Assembly: GCA_021202845.1 (NCBI GenBank)
Contig: JAJQCF010000023.1
Location: 83,081 to 147,080 of the forward strand
Direction: 5' to 3'
Length of the DNA: 64,000 nucleotides
From: Oscillospiraceae bacterium
Lineage (GTDB): Bacteria > Bacillota > Clostridia > Oscillospirales > Oscillospiraceae
Shown here: positions 35,933-43,773 of the stretch, piece by piece
How positions within the stretch are numbered: the first letter of the stretch is position 1
Layout: each line of letters starts with the position of its first letter
Notes under the pieces: generated by a model
Databases searched by the model: none
What the model was told of the DNA's origin: nothing
The model's input: the letters and a program-made list of their open reading frames with translations, nothing else
Translations under genes and position numbers: made by a program

Positions 35933-35961
35933 AGTATAACATCAACTGCGCCACTATGCAA
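35933..35961 (-). promoter_or_regulatory. Promoter of the recJ-rel-dtd operon
   Basis: On the - strand TTGCAT (35956-35961) and TATACT (35933-35938), 17-bp spacer, about 40 bp upstream of recJ. Confidence 0.7.
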
Positions 35962-36010
35962 GTTTTTAAAAAGCGTCGCAGGCGGGCGGCATAAATTTTC
36001 TGCATTGATA

Positions 36011-36039
36011 TTTACAAACGCGGCGGGGTGTGGTAATAT
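36011..36039 (+). promoter_or_regulatory. Promoter of queT
   Basis: TTTACA (36011-36016) and TAATAT (36034-36039), spacer 17 bp, with TGG before the -10. Transcription would start near 36046, leaving a leader of about 115 nt. Confidence 0.7.
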
Positions 36040-36045
36040 AGACGG

Positions 36046-36161
36046 GCTGTTCGGGCTTTGGGGCTCGACGGCGGAAAAAATTTGGTTATGGGGCAGGTTT
36101 CCACACCCTCCCCGCGCCGTGAGGAAACGCGGCGCAAGCAGAAAATGGAGGTAAAAATTTA
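36046..36161 (+). ncRNA. Structured 5' leader of queT, possible riboswitch
   Basis: The leader holds at least two hairpins: GGGG-C-AGG with CCTCCCC (36090-36113, one bulge) and an 8-bp stem 36114-36121 with 36128-36135. An A-rich stretch and the SD ATGGAGG (36144-36150) follow. queT leaders in Firmicutes often carry preQ1 riboswitches. I could not align this one to the preQ1-I, II or III consensus by eye, so the ligand is unassigned. Confidence 0.4.
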
Positions 36162-36689
36162 ATGAAAAGTCTCTCTCTGCGCAAGCTCACGCTTGCGGCC
36201 GTAATCGCAGCGGTGTACGCCGCCCTCACAATGCTCCTGCCGGCTCTCAGCTACAGCAACTGGCAGTTCCGCATTTCTGAGGCGCTGTGTATACTGCCTT
36301 TCTTTTTCCCCTACACCACATGGGGGCTGTTCGTGGGCTGCATGATTGCCAACATCATCAGCACCGTCGGGCCGATTGACGTGATTTTCGGCTCGCTGGC
36401 GACGTTGGGCGCGGGATTGTGTACGGCGGCGATTGGGCGCGGCGGCAGCACACCGCTGCGGCGCGTGCTGGGCTGCCTGATGCCGGTGCTGTTCAACGGG
36501 GTTATCATCGGCGCGGAGCTGGCGCTCATCGCCGGAGGCAGCGAAGGCTCTCGCCTGATGCTTTTTGCCATTTACGGACTGGAGGTGGCCATTGGCGAGG
36601 CGGGAGTGATGTTCATAATCGGCCTGCCGCTGATGACCCTGCTGCCGAAATCCCCCGCGCTGCGCAGGCTGTATGATACGATGAAGTGA
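36162..36689 (+). CDS. queT: QueT-family queuosine precursor transporter
   Basis: A 175-aa membrane protein with five to six helices, the S component of an ECF-type importer for queuosine precursors. Recognisable blocks are YAALTMLLPALSYSNWQFRISEAL, LPFFFPYTTWGLFVGC, and IISTVGPIDVIFGSLATLGAG. ECF energy-coupling genes are elsewhere. ATGGAGG precedes the ATG. queA at the window's end belongs to the same pathway but is not linked. Confidence 0.9.
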   Translation: MKSLSLRKLTLAAVIAAVYAALTMLLPALSYSNWQFRISEALCILPFFFPYTTWGLFVGCMIANIISTVGPIDVIFGSLATLGAGLCTAAIGRGGSTPLRRVLGCLMPVLFNGVIIGAELALIAGGSEGSRLMLFAIYGLEVAIGEAGVMFIIGLPLMTLLPKSPALRRLYDTMK

Positions 36690-36695
36690 ATAGGC

Positions 36696-36724
36696 AAAGC
36701 CGGAGCAAAATCGCTCCGGCTTTT
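36696..36724 (+). terminator. Terminator of queT
   Basis: Eleven-base-pair stem AAAGCCGGAGC with GCTCCGGCTTT (36696-36706, 36713-36723), loop of six, then T-rich sequence. Confidence 0.85.
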
Positions 36725-36820
36725 GTGTTGTTTTAACAGACTCAGTCGTCTTTTTATATACCCTGTCGCCCAAATCTATTGTAAACCTGCATGATTTCCG
36801 CGAGAAAATTAAAAAAGCTA

Positions 36821-36849
36821 TTGACAACGCGCTGATTTTTTGCTAAAAT
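36821..36849 (+). promoter_or_regulatory. Promoter of tRNA-Ala
   Basis: Perfect -35 TTGACA (36821-36826), 17-bp spacer, TGC plus TAAAAT (36844-36849). It is the strongest-looking promoter in the window, 14 bp before the mature tRNA. Confidence 0.85.
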
Positions 36850-36863
36850 GCATTTTGTTCCGC

Positions 36864-36939
<76 letters not shown>

Positions 36940-36941
36940 AC

Positions 36942-36979
36942 AAAAAACCAAGTCGTTTTCGACTTGGTTTTTTGTTTTG
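36942..36979 (+). terminator. Terminator of tRNA-Ala
   Basis: Perfect 14-bp stem (36942-36955 with 36960-36973), TTTT loop, further T-rich tail. It begins three bases after the tRNA. Confidence 0.9.
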
Positions 36980-37081
36980 TAATATTATGATATCAACGCA
37001 TATTTCTCACGCAAATTTGCCCGCAGGCAGCACTTAACAAACTTGGCTAAAAATTTTTATTGCATGAATCTAAAAAATTTG

Positions 37082-37110
37082 TTGCATTTTCGTGGAACGT
37101 GTGGTATCGT
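37082..37110 (+). promoter_or_regulatory. Possible promoter of the pilin cluster
   Basis: TTGCAT (37082-37087) and TATCGT (37105-37110) with a 17-bp spacer; the -10 matches only four of six. The surrounding 36980-37140 stretch is AT-rich with AAATTT runs and no gene. Confidence 0.35.
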
Positions 37111-37154
37111 TTGCCTGTAATGGTTATTTTTACATAGCTTAAGGAGAGGTGCTT

Positions 37155-37559
37155 ATGAACTGTAGAGTTAAAAAACGCAGAGGCAAAAAGGGCTTCACGC
37201 TGGTGGAGCTGCTTATTGTTGTGGCAATAATCGCTGTTCTGGTGGCAATCGCTATACCTGTATATTCAACGCAACTGGAGGAAGCAAGAGAGGCGGTTGA
37301 TGAGGCAAACCTTAGTACTATTAAAAGTCTTGCGGAAACAGACTGGCTTCTGCATATTGCTGATTCTGAGGAACCACAGCGTACACAGTATTATACTGCT
37401 AATATTAACGATGACGGGAATATTACTGTAGAAAATGCTGGCACCGAGAAAGAACCTGTAGGCGATATATGGCAAAGTAAAGACGCGAAAGACAACAGCT
37501 GGGAAAATTATTATCTCACTGTGACGGATGGCGTTGTAAAATTTGATGCAACAGGCTAA
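37155..37559 (+). CDS. Type IV pilin-like protein with class III signal
   Basis: A 134-aa prepilin. After a basic leader, the peptidase site is KKG|FTLVELLIVVAIIAVLVAIAIPVYS: Phe at +1, Glu at +5, and a 20-residue hydrophobic helix, the standard N terminus of pilins and pseudopilins. The soluble domain is short and acidic. AAGGAGAGG at 37141-37149 sets ATG 37155. The gene is clearly more AT-rich than its neighbours. It heads a cluster with prepilin peptidase and three minor pilin-like genes. Confidence 0.92.
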   Translation: MNCRVKKRRGKKGFTLVELLIVVAIIAVLVAIAIPVYSTQLEEAREAVDEANLSTIKSLAETDWLLHIADSEEPQRTQYYTANINDDGNITVENAGTEKEPVGDIWQSKDAKDNSWENYYLTVTDGVVKFDATG

Positions 37560-37567
37560 GAAGTGAA

Positions 37568-38344
37568 ATGATAATGGAGGCTTCTATCTACTTTCTCCTC
37601 CTCTCCGCCGCGGCAGGAGCGGCGGCGGGGTCGTTTATTAACTGCGCGGCTTGGCGTTACGTGCACGGAGGGAGCGCGCTGAGGGGTCGGAGCAGCTGTC
37701 CCGCCTGCGGGCACACGCTCGGCGCTGCGGAGCTAATACCGATTTTCAGCTGGCTGGCGCTGCGCGGGCGGTGCTCGGCCTGCAAAGAAAAAATATCCCC
37801 ACGCTATCCGCTGACGGAGCTGCTCGGCGCGATGGCGTGGGTCACTGTTTTTTTACGCTTCGGACTGAGCCTGCGCGCGGCGGAGTACGCGCTGCTGCTC
37901 ATGCTGCTGATGTGCGCGGCGCTCATTGACCTCGAGGCGATGGTGCTGCCGGACGGGCTTCTGGCAGCGGCGGCACTGGCGTGGCTGGGTTTTGCTTTCA
38001 CCTACGCCGACCCGCTGCGGCGCATAGGCGGCGGGGTGCTGGCGGCGCTCGTGTACGGCGGCGGGCTGCTGGCGCTGGCGGGCGTGATGGACGCGCTGCT
38101 GCACACGGAATCTTTGGGCGGCGGAGACGTCAAGCTCATCGCCGTACTGGGGCTGTACCTCGGCTGGCAGTCGTGCCTGCTGCTGGTGCTGCTTGCCAGC
38201 ATTCTGGGAATCGCCTTCTCCCGCCTCCCGCAAAACCGCGGGAGGGCGTTCCCCTTCGGCCCACCCGTAGCGCTGGCCGCGTGGCCGTGCTGCCTTGCGG
38301 GAGAATTTCTGGTTTCCGCATACCTGTCCGCTTTTTCGCTGTGA
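37568..38344 (+). CDS. Prepilin peptidase (A24 family)
   Basis: A 258-aa membrane aspartic protease that cleaves and N-methylates prepilins. The cytoplasmic N-domain has GSFINCAAWR and two CXXC pairs (SCPACGH, CSACKEK). Active-site aspartates lie in LIDLEAMVLPD and GGGDVKLI. About eight membrane helices. It starts 8 bp after the pilin stop; the RBS is weak, so translation may be coupled. The complete gene next to its likely substrates makes the assignment secure. Confidence 0.94.
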   Translation: MIMEASIYFLLLSAAAGAAAGSFINCAAWRYVHGGSALRGRSSCPACGHTLGAAELIPIFSWLALRGRCSACKEKISPRYPLTELLGAMAWVTVFLRFGLSLRAAEYALLLMLLMCAALIDLEAMVLPDGLLAAAALAWLGFAFTYADPLRRIGGGVLAALVYGGGLLALAGVMDALLHTESLGGGDVKLIAVLGLYLGWQSCLLLVLLASILGIAFSRLPQNRGRAFPFGPPVALAAWPCCLAGEFLVSAYLSAFSL

Positions 38345-38889
38345 GGCGCGGCAGACTGAAAAGCAGCCGCGGGGCCTCGGCGGTGCTGGCGCTCATAGTT
38401 TTGCTCGTCTGCTCGGCGTGTGCCGCCGCCGCACTGCTCTCCGCGCGCTCTGCCGTCGGCGGGCGCGAGCAGTACGCCGAGAGCCAGCAGGAGTACCTTG
38501 CCCTCGCCTCCGCTGTAGGACTGCTGCGCAGCGACATCGAAAGCGCAGAATTGACGCTGACGCTGGACGGCGCAACAGGCGAAACCGAGACGCAGTGCGC
38601 CGGCTCGCTTTTGGGCTCGGAGCTGGCCAAGGCAGCGGCAACGGCGCTCGCGGACGGCAGCGCGGAGCCGATATGCGGCGCGCTGGAGTGCGAGGGCTTC
38701 GACAGCGTGGACGCGGCGCTCTATATGGATTCGGTCTGCAACATAACGGCGGAGCTATCCGTAAACGGCCACTGGGCAGCGGAAATGCTGCTGACGGCCT
38801 CCATAACGGAGAATGCCGATTTGGACGCGGAAATTTATATTACCGAAATAAAATGGAATTTCAATTCTGTCTCGCGCATATTGGATTGA
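38341..38889 (+). CDS. Pilus assembly protein, PilX-like
   Basis: A 182-aa protein of unknown exact family. It starts with a basic segment and RGASAVLALIVLLVCSACAAAALLSAR, a membrane helix after an Arg-Gly like those of PilX/minor pilin proteins that lack Glu5. The rest is an extracytoplasmic domain. The GTG start overlaps the peptidase stop (GTGA). The frame is open far upstream but the peptidase occupies that region. Role inferred from position within the prepilin cluster. Confidence 0.65.
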   Translation: MRRGRLKSSRGASAVLALIVLLVCSACAAAALLSARSAVGGREQYAESQQEYLALASAVGLLRSDIESAELTLTLDGATGETETQCAGSLLGSELAKAAATALADGSAEPICGALECEGFDSVDAALYMDSVCNITAELSVNGHWAAEMLLTASITENADLDAEIYITEIKWNFNSVSRILD

Positions 38890-38909
38890 AACAGAGGAGG
38901 TGTCAGCCT

Positions 38910-39215
38910 GTGAGAAAACTATCTAAAAAGCTCCGCTCCCCGCGCGGGGAGACACTGGCGGAAACGCTGGTTTCTTTGCTGATAATCGCGCTCGCGGCGG
39001 CACTCTTGGCGACTGCGGTTTCGGCGGCGACGCGCATCATAACGGCGGCGCGCAATGCGGACGCGGACTTTTACGCCGCGCTGACGGCAGCGGAGACGCA
39101 CGCAGCAGTGCCGGAGCGCTCCGCAGCAGTCTGGCGCGGGGATATCACAGCCGAGTTTGAGGTAGAAGTGTACGCCTCCGACCCGTTCCGCACCTATGCG
39201 CTCGCGGAGGACTGA
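38910..39215 (+). CDS. Minor pilin-like (PilV/GspI-type) protein
   Basis: A small 101-aa prepilin-like protein. PRGETLAETLVSLLIIALAAALLATAV has Gly at the cleavage site, Glu at +5 and a hydrophobic helix. The start GTG 38910 is set by AGAGGAGG at 38893-38900; the longer frame upstream overlaps the previous gene. It overlaps the next gene by 20 bp. Confidence 0.7.
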   Translation: MRKLSKKLRSPRGETLAETLVSLLIIALAAALLATAVSAATRIITAARNADADFYAALTAAETHAAVPERSAAVWRGDITAEFEVEVYASDPFRTYALAED

Positions 39216-39726
39216 GCGCGCGGCGGGTGGCTTCACGCTCGCCGAGACGCTGCTGGCGCTGGTGCTGTTTGTTGTGCTGGCGGCGGTGGCGCTGGCGGGA
39301 GTGCAGGCGGCGGCACGCGCGCGGGAGAGCAGCGCCATGAGCGCCTCCGCCTCTCTGCTCGGCTCGCAGGCGCTCAACGCCGTGGCGGAGGAGCTGCGCT
39401 TTGGGCAGGAAATAATGACCGGCGGCGACAGCGTTATGCTCACGAGCGCCCGCTACGGCGTGGCCGTGACAATCCGCCTTGATGAAAACGGCCGCCTGAT
39501 TGTGCCCAACGCGGTGCAAACAGTTGTCACAAACGCCAACGGCGACCGCGTGGCGCACACCGAGGACGCGGAGCTGCTGAGCGAGGGCGCTTACGGTGCT
39601 CTGAGCATATCCGATTTCAATGTGACAAACGCGGGAGACGGCTACAGGATATACATCTGCGTCTCAAATCCCACCGGTTCCGCCCTCTGGCAGGGCGAGA
39701 CAACGGTAGCGCCGCTGAACGGGTAA
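39196..39726 (+). CDS. Minor pilin-like (PilW/GspJ-type) protein
   Basis: A 176-aa prepilin-like protein: GGFTLAETLLALVLFVVLAAVALAG at residues about 11-35 with Phe +1 and Glu +5. The rest resembles the soluble beta-sheet of minor pilins. ATG 39196 lies inside the previous gene. Last gene of the cluster; the 125 bp after it hold nothing I recognise. Confidence 0.78.
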   Translation: MRSRRTERAAGGFTLAETLLALVLFVVLAAVALAGVQAAARARESSAMSASASLLGSQALNAVAEELRFGQEIMTGGDSVMLTSARYGVAVTIRLDENGRLIVPNAVQTVVTNANGDRVAHTEDAELLSEGAYGALSISDFNVTNAGDGYRIYICVSNPTGSALWQGETTVAPLNG

Positions 39727-39848
39727 ACGCGGCAGCAGATAAAGCAGGCGCTTTACGTGTGCAAATTTGTGCTCGAATGTGTGAAAATAATAGGCTTTAT
39801 GCGTTGCAAATCATTTCATGTGCGAAACAGCAAGCCATTGGAATATCA

Positions 39849-39889
39849 ACAAAAACTGCTCCAATCCGTTGAGAATTGGAGCAGTTTTG
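39849..39889 (-). terminator. Terminator of tmRNA
   Basis: Fourteen-base-pair stem (39852-39865 with 39875-39888). On the - strand the T-run TTTTTGTTG follows, two bases beyond the tmRNA CCA. Confidence 0.85.
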
Positions 39890-39891
39890 TC

Positions 39892-40240
39892 TGGTGGAGG
39901 CGAGGGGAGTTGAACCCCTGTCCGAAAGCGCTTTAGCAGGACCTTCTCCGGGCGCAGACCGTCATTTACATTCCCTTGATACGCCGCGGACTGTCACGCT
40001 GCGTACCTTGGTAGCTTCATTATGCATGGCGCGCTCAAAGCTTTGCGCGCTCACGTTCTCCGCTAATCGACGCCCCGACTCCGAACCGCGGAACTTTCAG
40101 ACGGGACGGTCACCGCTCAAGCGGCGGCAAGAACACGATTGTCGTTGTTCTTTAATTTATAAGCTGCCCATTTTTGGGATGCTGGGCGCATCCGCCCGCT
40201 TATCCGGCCTCCACACCCCCGTCGAAACCGGTACGCCCCC
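39892..40240 (-). ncRNA. ssrA: Transfer-messenger RNA (tmRNA)
   Basis: A 349-nt RNA that rescues stalled ribosomes and tags nascent proteins. The 5' end GGGGGCGTACCGGTTTCGACGG and 3' end GGGGTTCAACTCCCCTCGCCTCCACCA form the tRNA-like domain. Pseudoknot PK1 is visible: GGATGC/GCATCC with GCCCA/TGGGC. The tag frame ends KNNDNRVLAAA-stop (TGA at 40117-40119). At the usual 10-16 nt from PK1 the in-frame codons are TTA, AAG and AAC; the nearest in-frame GCT (40162-40164) is only 1 nt from PK1. The resume codon therefore seems not to be the common alanine. Confidence 0.95.
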
Positions 40241-40252
40241 ATGTGCTCCGGC

Positions 40253-41011
40253 TCAGCAGCCGGAGAATTTTACCACGATGGCGTGGGGAATCAGCTTCGC
40301 AATGCAGCGATAGAGCTTGTAGAGTGCCTTTGGTGTGTAGACGATTTTGCCGCGCTTTGCCGCGGCGTAGGTTCCCGCGACCACCGTCTCGGGGTCGCAG
40401 TACGGCAGGGTGCTGAACATTTTTGAGTTGCCCTTGATGCCGCCGACTTCCAGAAACTCCGTCGCCATAGGCCCCGGGCAGACTGCGGTGACGGTGACGC
40501 CGCGCGTCCTCAGCTCTTCGGCCAGCCCTCTTGTGAAGGCGGAGACATACGCTTTTGAGGCGGAGTAGACCGTCATTCGCGGATTGGGGCAGAACGAGGC
40601 AATAGAGCTGACGTTTATTATCCGCCCGCCGGCGGGCATATACGGCACCACGAGATTGGTTATCGCGGTCATAGCGCGGATATTCAAATCCACCATGCGC
40701 ACCTGATTTGCCGTGTCGCCCTCGCCGATGTTGCAGAGGTAGCCGCAGCCGGCGTTGTTCACCAGCACCGTGACCTCCGGCTTATCCTCGGCAAGGCGCT
40801 TGCCCAGCTCGTCAAAGGCGGAGCGCTCGCACAAATCCAGCGGCAGAAGCCTGACCTCGACGCCCTTTAGCGGCTCGGCGGCGGAGCGCAGGCGGTCGAG
40901 CCTGCGCGCTATGAGCCAGACGCACTCCGTTTCGGGGAAGTTTGCCAAGAGCTGGCGCGTGAACTGCTGACCGAGTCCGGCAGACGCGCCGGTGATTATG
41001 GCTGTTTTCAT
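40253..41011 (-). CDS. Short-chain dehydrogenase/reductase
   Basis: A 252-aa Rossmann-fold oxidoreductase. Cofactor loop TGASAGLG, NNAG motif (VLVNNAGCGYL), catalytic Ser in INVSSIAS and YSASKAY (Tyr and Lys). The Arg pair after the second strand (IARRLDRL) suggests NADPH. Substrate unknown. AAAGGAAAG precedes the ATG. Confidence 0.9.
   Translation of the reverse strand: MKTAIITGASAGLGQQFTRQLLANFPETECVWLIARRLDRLRSAAEPLKGVEVRLLPLDLCERSAFDELGKRLAEDKPEVTVLVNNAGCGYLCNIGEGDTANQVRMVDLNIRAMTAITNLVVPYMPAGGRIINVSSIASFCPNPRMTVYSASKAYVSAFTRGLAEELRTRGVTVTAVCPGPMATEFLEVGGIKGNSKMFSTLPYCDPETVVAGTYAAAKRGKIVYTPKALYKLYRCIAKLIPHAIVVKFSGC
40267..40275 (-). promoter_or_regulatory. Candidate tmRNA promoter inside the SDR gene
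   Basis: On the - strand the extended -10 TGGTAAAAT overlaps the last codons of the SDR gene. It would start RNA near 40260, about 20 nt before mature tmRNA. A perfect 8-bp hairpin (CTCCGGCT/AGCCGGAG) lies between. No good -35. Confidence 0.45.
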
Positions 41012-41052
41012 TTTACGCTTTCCTTTCGGAAAAATGTGTCGGACCCCGCGGC

Positions 41053-41568
41053 TCAGCCCTTCGTCGGCTCGGGGTAGTCCACCCCGCCGCAGTCAACGGT
41101 TACTGTTTTCATCACCTGCGGCGTCGTGGGACGGTCATTGTAGTCCGTGCGCACGGCAGCGATAGCGTCCAAAACATCGAAGCCCTCTGTCAGCTTGCCG
41201 AACGCGGCATACTGGCCGTCCAGATGCGGGGCGGCGGCGTGCATGATGAAGAACTGGCTTCCGGCGGAGTTCGGCGCCATTGTGCGAGCCATGGAGAGCA
41301 CGCCGCGGTCATGCTTGAGCGTGTTCTTGAAGCCGTTGGCGGAAAACTCACCGTGTATGGTGTAGCCCGGGCCGCCGGTGCCGTTGCCCTTGGGGCAGCC
41401 GCCCTGAATCATAAAGTCGGGGATAACGCGGTGGAAGCACAGGCCGTCATAGTAGCCGCTTTTTATGAGGCTGATGAAGTTATTGACGGTGTTCGGCGCA
41501 ATTTCGGGATAAAGCTCGGCGCGCATAATGCCGCCATTTTCCATTTCTATTGTAACAACAGGATTCAT
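41053..41568 (-). CDS. Cyclophilin-type peptidyl-prolyl isomerase
   Basis: A 171-aa cytoplasmic foldase with no signal peptide. Catalytic block FHRVIPDFMIQGGCPKGNGTGGPGY, then RGVLSMAR and SQFFIMHAAAPHLDGQYAAFGKL. This is complete for the bacterial cyclophilin family. RBS is modest (GAAAGG). Confidence 0.95.
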   Translation of the reverse strand: MNPVVTIEMENGGIMRAELYPEIAPNTVNNFISLIKSGYYDGLCFHRVIPDFMIQGGCPKGNGTGGPGYTIHGEFSANGFKNTLKHDRGVLSMARTMAPNSAGSQFFIMHAAAPHLDGQYAAFGKLTEGFDVLDAIAAVRTDYNDRPTTPQVMKTVTVDCGGVDYPEPTKG

Positions 41569-41610
41569 ATACCTTTCGTACCTTTCCGCCGCTTAACGCG
41601 GCCAGCGTTT

Positions 41611-41639
41611 ATGATAACACATCTCGGCGAAAATTGCAA
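41611..41639 (-). promoter_or_regulatory. Promoter of the cyclophilin gene
   Basis: On the - strand TTGCAA (41634-41639) and TATCAT (41611-41616), 17-bp spacer. Confidence 0.55.
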
Positions 41640-41659
41640 CTGCCGTGTTTTTTCGCCCA

Positions 41660-42625
41660 TTACCTCCCGTGCGACAGCAAAAACTGCTGCAGCTCCGCGC
41701 GGCAGCGGTCGGGGGCGCGGAGATAGCTCATGCCGTGACCGGCGTCGGGGACTATCAGCAGATGTTTTTCTCCGGCGCAGGCGGCGCAACTGCGTACGCT
41801 GCACTCCGGCGGCACCATGCTGTCCGCCGCGCCGTGGACAAGCAGCACAGGAATTTTCGCCTTTGCCAGCGCGCTCTCCGTGGAGGCGTCATTGAGGCCG
41901 AAGCCCGCCGCAGCGCGCGTGAAAAACTGAACTATGTCCAAAAGAGGGCGCGGTGGTATTTTGCCCAGAATTGACGCAATTTCTTCATACGCCGAGACAT
42001 AACCGCAGTCAGCGATTATCCCGCGCACGTTCTGCGGCAGAGCCAGACCCGCGGCCATCAGCACCGTAGCTGCGCCCATGCTTATGCCGCCCAAAAATAC
42101 GTCCGTATCCGCGCCGAAGCGGTCAAGCGCCCAGAGCGCCCAGTCGCGGCAGTCGTAGCGCTCCTTGACCCCGAGGCAGATATACTGCCCGCCGCTGTCG
42201 CCGTGGGCGCGCTGGTGGACGCTCACAAGTGTATATCCCAGCTCATGGTAAAAACGGTAAACGGCGCTGAAGTCGTGCGCGGGCTCGGCTCTGTAGCCGT
42301 GGAACAGCAGTATGACGCCGCGCTCATTCTCGGCGGGGAGCACGTCGGCGGCCAGCGTTGTGCCGTCCCAGCAGGTTATGTAAACCCGCTCCTTCTCCTG
42401 CGCGTTGAACCATGCCAAGCCGGCGCGGATTACGTCGGCGTAGTTCTGCGCCTGCGCCGTATCCGCGTCGGCGCTCCGCTTCCTGCGCCCCATGCCGAGC
42501 GCCGCCAGCCCGACGCGGCTGTTGGCCGAGCGCACGCAGGCGAAGTAGAAAACCCACCAACCCGCCGCCGCCAGCAGCAGCGCTAAAATCACTATTATCA
42601 TTATAATTACTGTAACCGCTCTCAT
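41660..42625 (-). CDS. Membrane-anchored alpha/beta hydrolase
   Basis: A 321-aa hydrolase with an N-terminal membrane helix (about 5-28). The fold motifs are LFHGYRAEP (oxyanion), nucleophile elbow GGISMGAA, acid near LLVHGAADSMVP and His in PDAGHG. This layout matches the YfhR/FrsA-like group; substrate unknown. The ATG overlaps the DUF3810 stop (ATGA), so the two membrane proteins are co-translated. Confidence 0.88.
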   Translation of the reverse strand: MRAVTVIIMIIVILALLLAAAGWWVFYFACVRSANSRVGLAALGMGRRKRSADADTAQAQNYADVIRAGLAWFNAQEKERVYITCWDGTTLAADVLPAENERGVILLFHGYRAEPAHDFSAVYRFYHELGYTLVSVHQRAHGDSGGQYICLGVKERYDCRDWALWALDRFGADTDVFLGGISMGAATVLMAAGLALPQNVRGIIADCGYVSAYEEIASILGKIPPRPLLDIVQFFTRAAAGFGLNDASTESALAKAKIPVLLVHGAADSMVPPECSVRSCAACAGEKHLLIVPDAGHGMSYLRAPDRCRAELQQFLLSHGR

Positions 42626-43767
42626 TGCTCCGCTCCTTCGTATTCAGCCGCGGCGTCGCCGTAGTACGCCACGAGCAAGTCCACGCACGCGCCGTAGGTC
42701 TGCAGCCCCAGCGTCTGGCCGTAGGACTGCAAAAAGCCGGTGTAAACGGTGTCGGACACAGTGGAAACCGGCGTTTCGTACTGCGCCCAGTATTCGTTGT
42801 TGTTGCGCAAGTCCGCCAGCACGCCCTCGGAGAGCGTGGAGTAGACGTCCAGCCATGCGTCGTAGTCCGCCTTGTACAGCGCGTTGCCGAGGTGGATATA
42901 GGCCAGCAGGCAGGCGGAGTAGCAGTAGGCCGCGCTGCCGTTTTCCAGACTGGCAAGCACTGCGACAAAGTTGGCTTCGTCCTCCTGCGCCACTCCGCGC
43001 TGGTGCGCCAGCTCGTGGGCAATGGTGGCGGGGATGAGGCAGGCGGGCGAGTCCGTGTTGATGTTGGCTTCAGCGGTAAAGGGGAAGAAGAAGCCCGTGA
43101 AGTTCACAAGACTCAGTATTTGGGAAAAGAAAAACGGCTTCGCGCGCAGCTGCGGCCCCTCCAAGCAGGGGAAGCTTTCGCAGACCTCGTCGTAGAGCGT
43201 GGGCGAGAGCGCAAATATCTCGTCCAGCGGCTCGGCGAAAAGTCCGTTTTCATCGCGCAGGACGCCCTCGCCGTACTCGTTCACCAGCGCGGCAAAGTAG
43301 GCCGTAACGCTCTCCAGCTGCTCCGCGGAAACGCCCTCGGCGCTTATGCCGCTCGACTGCTCGAAGTCCGCGACCTCGTAATAGCAGCCCCACATGAGGC
43401 AGAAACCGCCGTAGGCCACGCAGAAGCACATGACCGCCGTCAGCGCGATGCGGTAGCCCCCGCGCAGCCAATCGCGCTTTTTGCACAGCGAGCGTATGGC
43501 CAGCACAAGGTAGACGATGACCGCGAGCACCGCCGCCGCGATAAGCGCTTCGCCCACGGAAAACGGCACGACGTTGCAAGCCCTCCCCAGCAGGCGGTGG
43601 AGCGGCCTGACGAGCCCGTAGCACACGGCCTCCATAGCCCCCTGCGAGCGCCGGAGCGCAAAGTAGAGCACAATCAGCAGCGCTCCCAGTCCCGTCAGCA
43701 CGTGCCGCACGGGGCAAAGCCCAAACCAAGCCGCCGCTTTTCCTGAATTTTTCTTAGTAGCGTCCAT
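42622..43767 (-). CDS. DUF3810-type membrane metalloprotease
   Basis: A 381-aa protein with three membrane helices in the first 145 residues, then a domain with the gluzincin zinc motif (TIAHELAHQRG) and a downstream Glu-rich segment (EDEANFVAVLASLENG). This fits the DUF3810 family, predicted zinc proteases without known substrates. The frame starts at a TTG (43782) that is part of the -10 element, so ATG 43767 is chosen. No SD precedes it. Confidence 0.82.
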   Translation of the reverse strand: MDATKKNSGKAAAWFGLCPVRHVLTGLGALLIVLYFALRRSQGAMEAVCYGLVRPLHRLLGRACNVVPFSVGEALIAAAVLAVIVYLVLAIRSLCKKRDWLRGGYRIALTAVMCFCVAYGGFCLMWGCYYEVADFEQSSGISAEGVSAEQLESVTAYFAALVNEYGEGVLRDENGLFAEPLDEIFALSPTLYDEVCESFPCLEGPQLRAKPFFFSQILSLVNFTGFFFPFTAEANINTDSPACLIPATIAHELAHQRGVAQEDEANFVAVLASLENGSAAYCYSACLLAYIHLGNALYKADYDAWLDVYSTLSEGVLADLRNNNEYWAQYETPVSTVSDTVYTGFLQSYGQTLGLQTYGACVDLLVAYYGDAAAEYEGAEQ

Positions 43768-43773
43768 GAGGAT

